Assembly: GCA_902495025.1 (NCBI GenBank)
Contig: CABUWB010000151.1
Location: 1 to 5,470 of the forward strand
Length of the DNA: 5,470 bases
Source: an uncultured Eubacteriales bacterium
Lineage (GTDB): Bacteria; Bacillota; Clostridia; Lachnospirales; CAG-274
Direction of reading: 5' to 3'
Part shown: one piece after another, positions 4,515-5,470 of the stretch
Layout: the number at the start of each line of letters is the position of its first letter
Position numbering within the stretch: position 1 is the stretch's first letter
Program-made: the position numbers and the translations under genes
The notes under the pieces: generated by a model
The model's input: only the letters and a program-made list of their open reading frames with translations
The model's database searches: none
What the model was told of the DNA's origin: nothing

Positions 4515-5470
4515 ATGAAACGTAAAATTGAAAGCAGATTAATCAGCTGGAAAAATTCTGCCGACAGGAAGCCTCTCATATTAAACGGCGCAAGACAGGT
4601 AGGCAAAACTTATATATTAAGAGAGTTTGGCAGAAGGTTTTACAAAAACACCGTCTATATAAATCTTGAAAGAAATACAGCGGTAAGGGGATATTTTGAT
4701 GATGATATATCAGCCTCAAGGCTTATAAAATACCTTGAGGGTGAGGCAGGAGAAAAAATTCTTCCGGGAGAAACACTTGTTATTTTAGATGAGATACAAA
4801 GCTGTGAAAGGGCGATAACCTCTCTGAAATATTTTTGTGAGGACGCTCCCGAATACCATATTGCTGCGGCGGGCAGTCTTTTAGGTGTTGCCATTAACAG
4901 GAGCAGCTATTCCTACCCTGTGGGTAAGGTAAACACAATTCAGCTTTTTCCAATGGATTTTGAGGAGTTTTTATGGGCAGGCAATGCGGATTTTATTTGT
5001 GAGAAAATAAAAACGGCGTATGAAAACCTTGCTCCTGTTCCAGAAACACTGCATAAAAGGGCTATGGAAATGTATAAGGACTACCTTATTGTTGGCGGTA
5101 TGCCCGAGGCTGTAAAAAGTTTTTATGAAAGCAACTCATACATTGATGCAGGGCTTGTTCAAAGTGAAATTATAAATAACTATACCGCAGATATGGCAAA
5201 ATATGCAACAAATACCGAGGCGGTAAAGATAAGAGCCTGCTATAACTCCATTACAAACCAGCTTGCAAAGGATAATAAAAAGTTTCAGTACAAGGTTGTA
5301 CAAAGGGGCGGGTCGGCTGCTATGTTCGGGCCTTCTCTTGACTGGCTTAAACAGGCAGGCGTTATTCTGGAATGTAATCGTATTGAGCATGGTATGGAGC
5401 CGCTTTCCGTTTATTCTGACCCGTCAGCCTTTAAAATTTATATGTCCGATGTCGGGCTGCTGTTTAATAA
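4515..5470 (+). CDS. Second AAA_14/DUF4143 ATPase, 3' end beyond window
   Basis: ATG 4515 follows AGGAGG (4502-4507) by seven bases, an ideal start. The frame is open to the right edge, giving 318 visible residues of a family that usually reaches 400-450. Residues 25-32 (GARQVGKT) are the Walker A loop, 88-95 (LVILDEIQ) the Walker B with Asp92-Glu93, and 120-124 (GSLLG) the sensor-1 region; FPMDFEEFLWA and YLIVGGMPEAV are further family landmarks. The visible part ends at FKIYMSDVGLLFN, which in this family comes shortly before the C-terminal PD-(D/E)XK-like region, so only that end is missing. This is a different branch from the minus-strand ATPase: the P-loop is the common GARQVGKT type rather than GPKWCGKT, and its promoter lacks the 23-bp repeats. 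Cellular role is unknown. Confidence 0.9.
   Translation, partial: MKRKIESRLISWKNSADRKPLILNGARQVGKTYILREFGRRFYKNTVYINLERNTAVRGYFDDDISASRLIKYLEGEAGEKILPGETLVILDEIQSCERAITSLKYFCEDAPEYHIAAAGSLLGVAINRSSYSYPVGKVNTIQLFPMDFEEFLWAGNADFICEKIKTAYENLAPVPETLHKRAMEMYKDYLIVGGMPEAVKSFYESNSYIDAGLVQSEIINNYTADMAKYATNTEAVKIRACYNSITNQLAKDNKKFQYKVVQRGGSAAMFGPSLDWLKQAGVILECNRIEHGMEPLSVYSDPSAFKIYMSDVGLLFN

Noticed and set aside
5136..5390. Minus-strand frame inside the second ATPase gene, and a similar one at 4655-4894
   Set aside because: Both are complements of clearly conserved ATPase coding sequence. Neither has a promoter, ribosome site or recognisable product.

Overview
The window looks like accessory DNA from a low-GC Gram-positive bacterium, most likely a gut-type member of the Clostridia (Bacillota). 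The support is AT-rich intergenic DNA, strong AGGAGG-type ribosome sites, one use each of TTG and GTG as likely starts, and a DUF5688-type C-terminus at the left edge, a family I associate with Clostridia. No rRNA, tRNA, CRISPR array or intact transposase gene is visible.

Left part (1-1895). The C-terminal end of a DUF5688-like gene is closed by a clear terminator (241-293). Next comes a RelB/DinJ antitoxin promoter with two palindromes, then a DinJ-type antitoxin whose ribbon-helix-helix DNA-binding half is intact but whose toxin-binding tail is gone. Directly fused to it, in another frame, is the C-terminal part of a probable DUF6508 protein. That fragment overlaps the start of a full-length RhuM-family gene (751-1788). 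Immediately after the RhuM stop codon lie the last 34 codons of a YafQ-type toxin. A dinJ-yafQ operon has therefore been cut open: its middle, probably about 250 bp, has been replaced by about 1.2 kb carrying 'DUF6508-rhuM. RhuM is now positioned behind the antitoxin's own autoregulated promoter.

Middle (1896-3407). A complete AAA_14/DUF4143 ATPase gene lies on the minus strand, with a hairpin terminator. Its sigma-A-type promoter is embedded in four tandem copies of an exactly 23-bp-spaced repeat with core AACCGTTGTAATTT. This is the clearest unexplained regulatory structure in the window.

Right part (3408-5470). A zone of gene debris holds a GC-richer C-terminal scrap of an unidentified, possibly surface-exposed protein, with a good downstream terminator. 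The 3' end of a minus-strand YhcG/DUF1016 gene runs into that terminator; this gene keeps its N-terminal domain but has lost its nuclease domain. Divergent from it, with its own promoter and ribosome site, a second AAA_14/DUF4143 ATPase runs off the right edge.

The theme is a mosaic of defence- or conflict-associated families (toxin-antitoxin, RhuM, YhcG, DUF4143 ATPases). Three ORFs look functional: RhuM and the two ATPases. The genes around them are truncated. All functional statements rest on recognising motifs and family patterns by eye; no database search was run.
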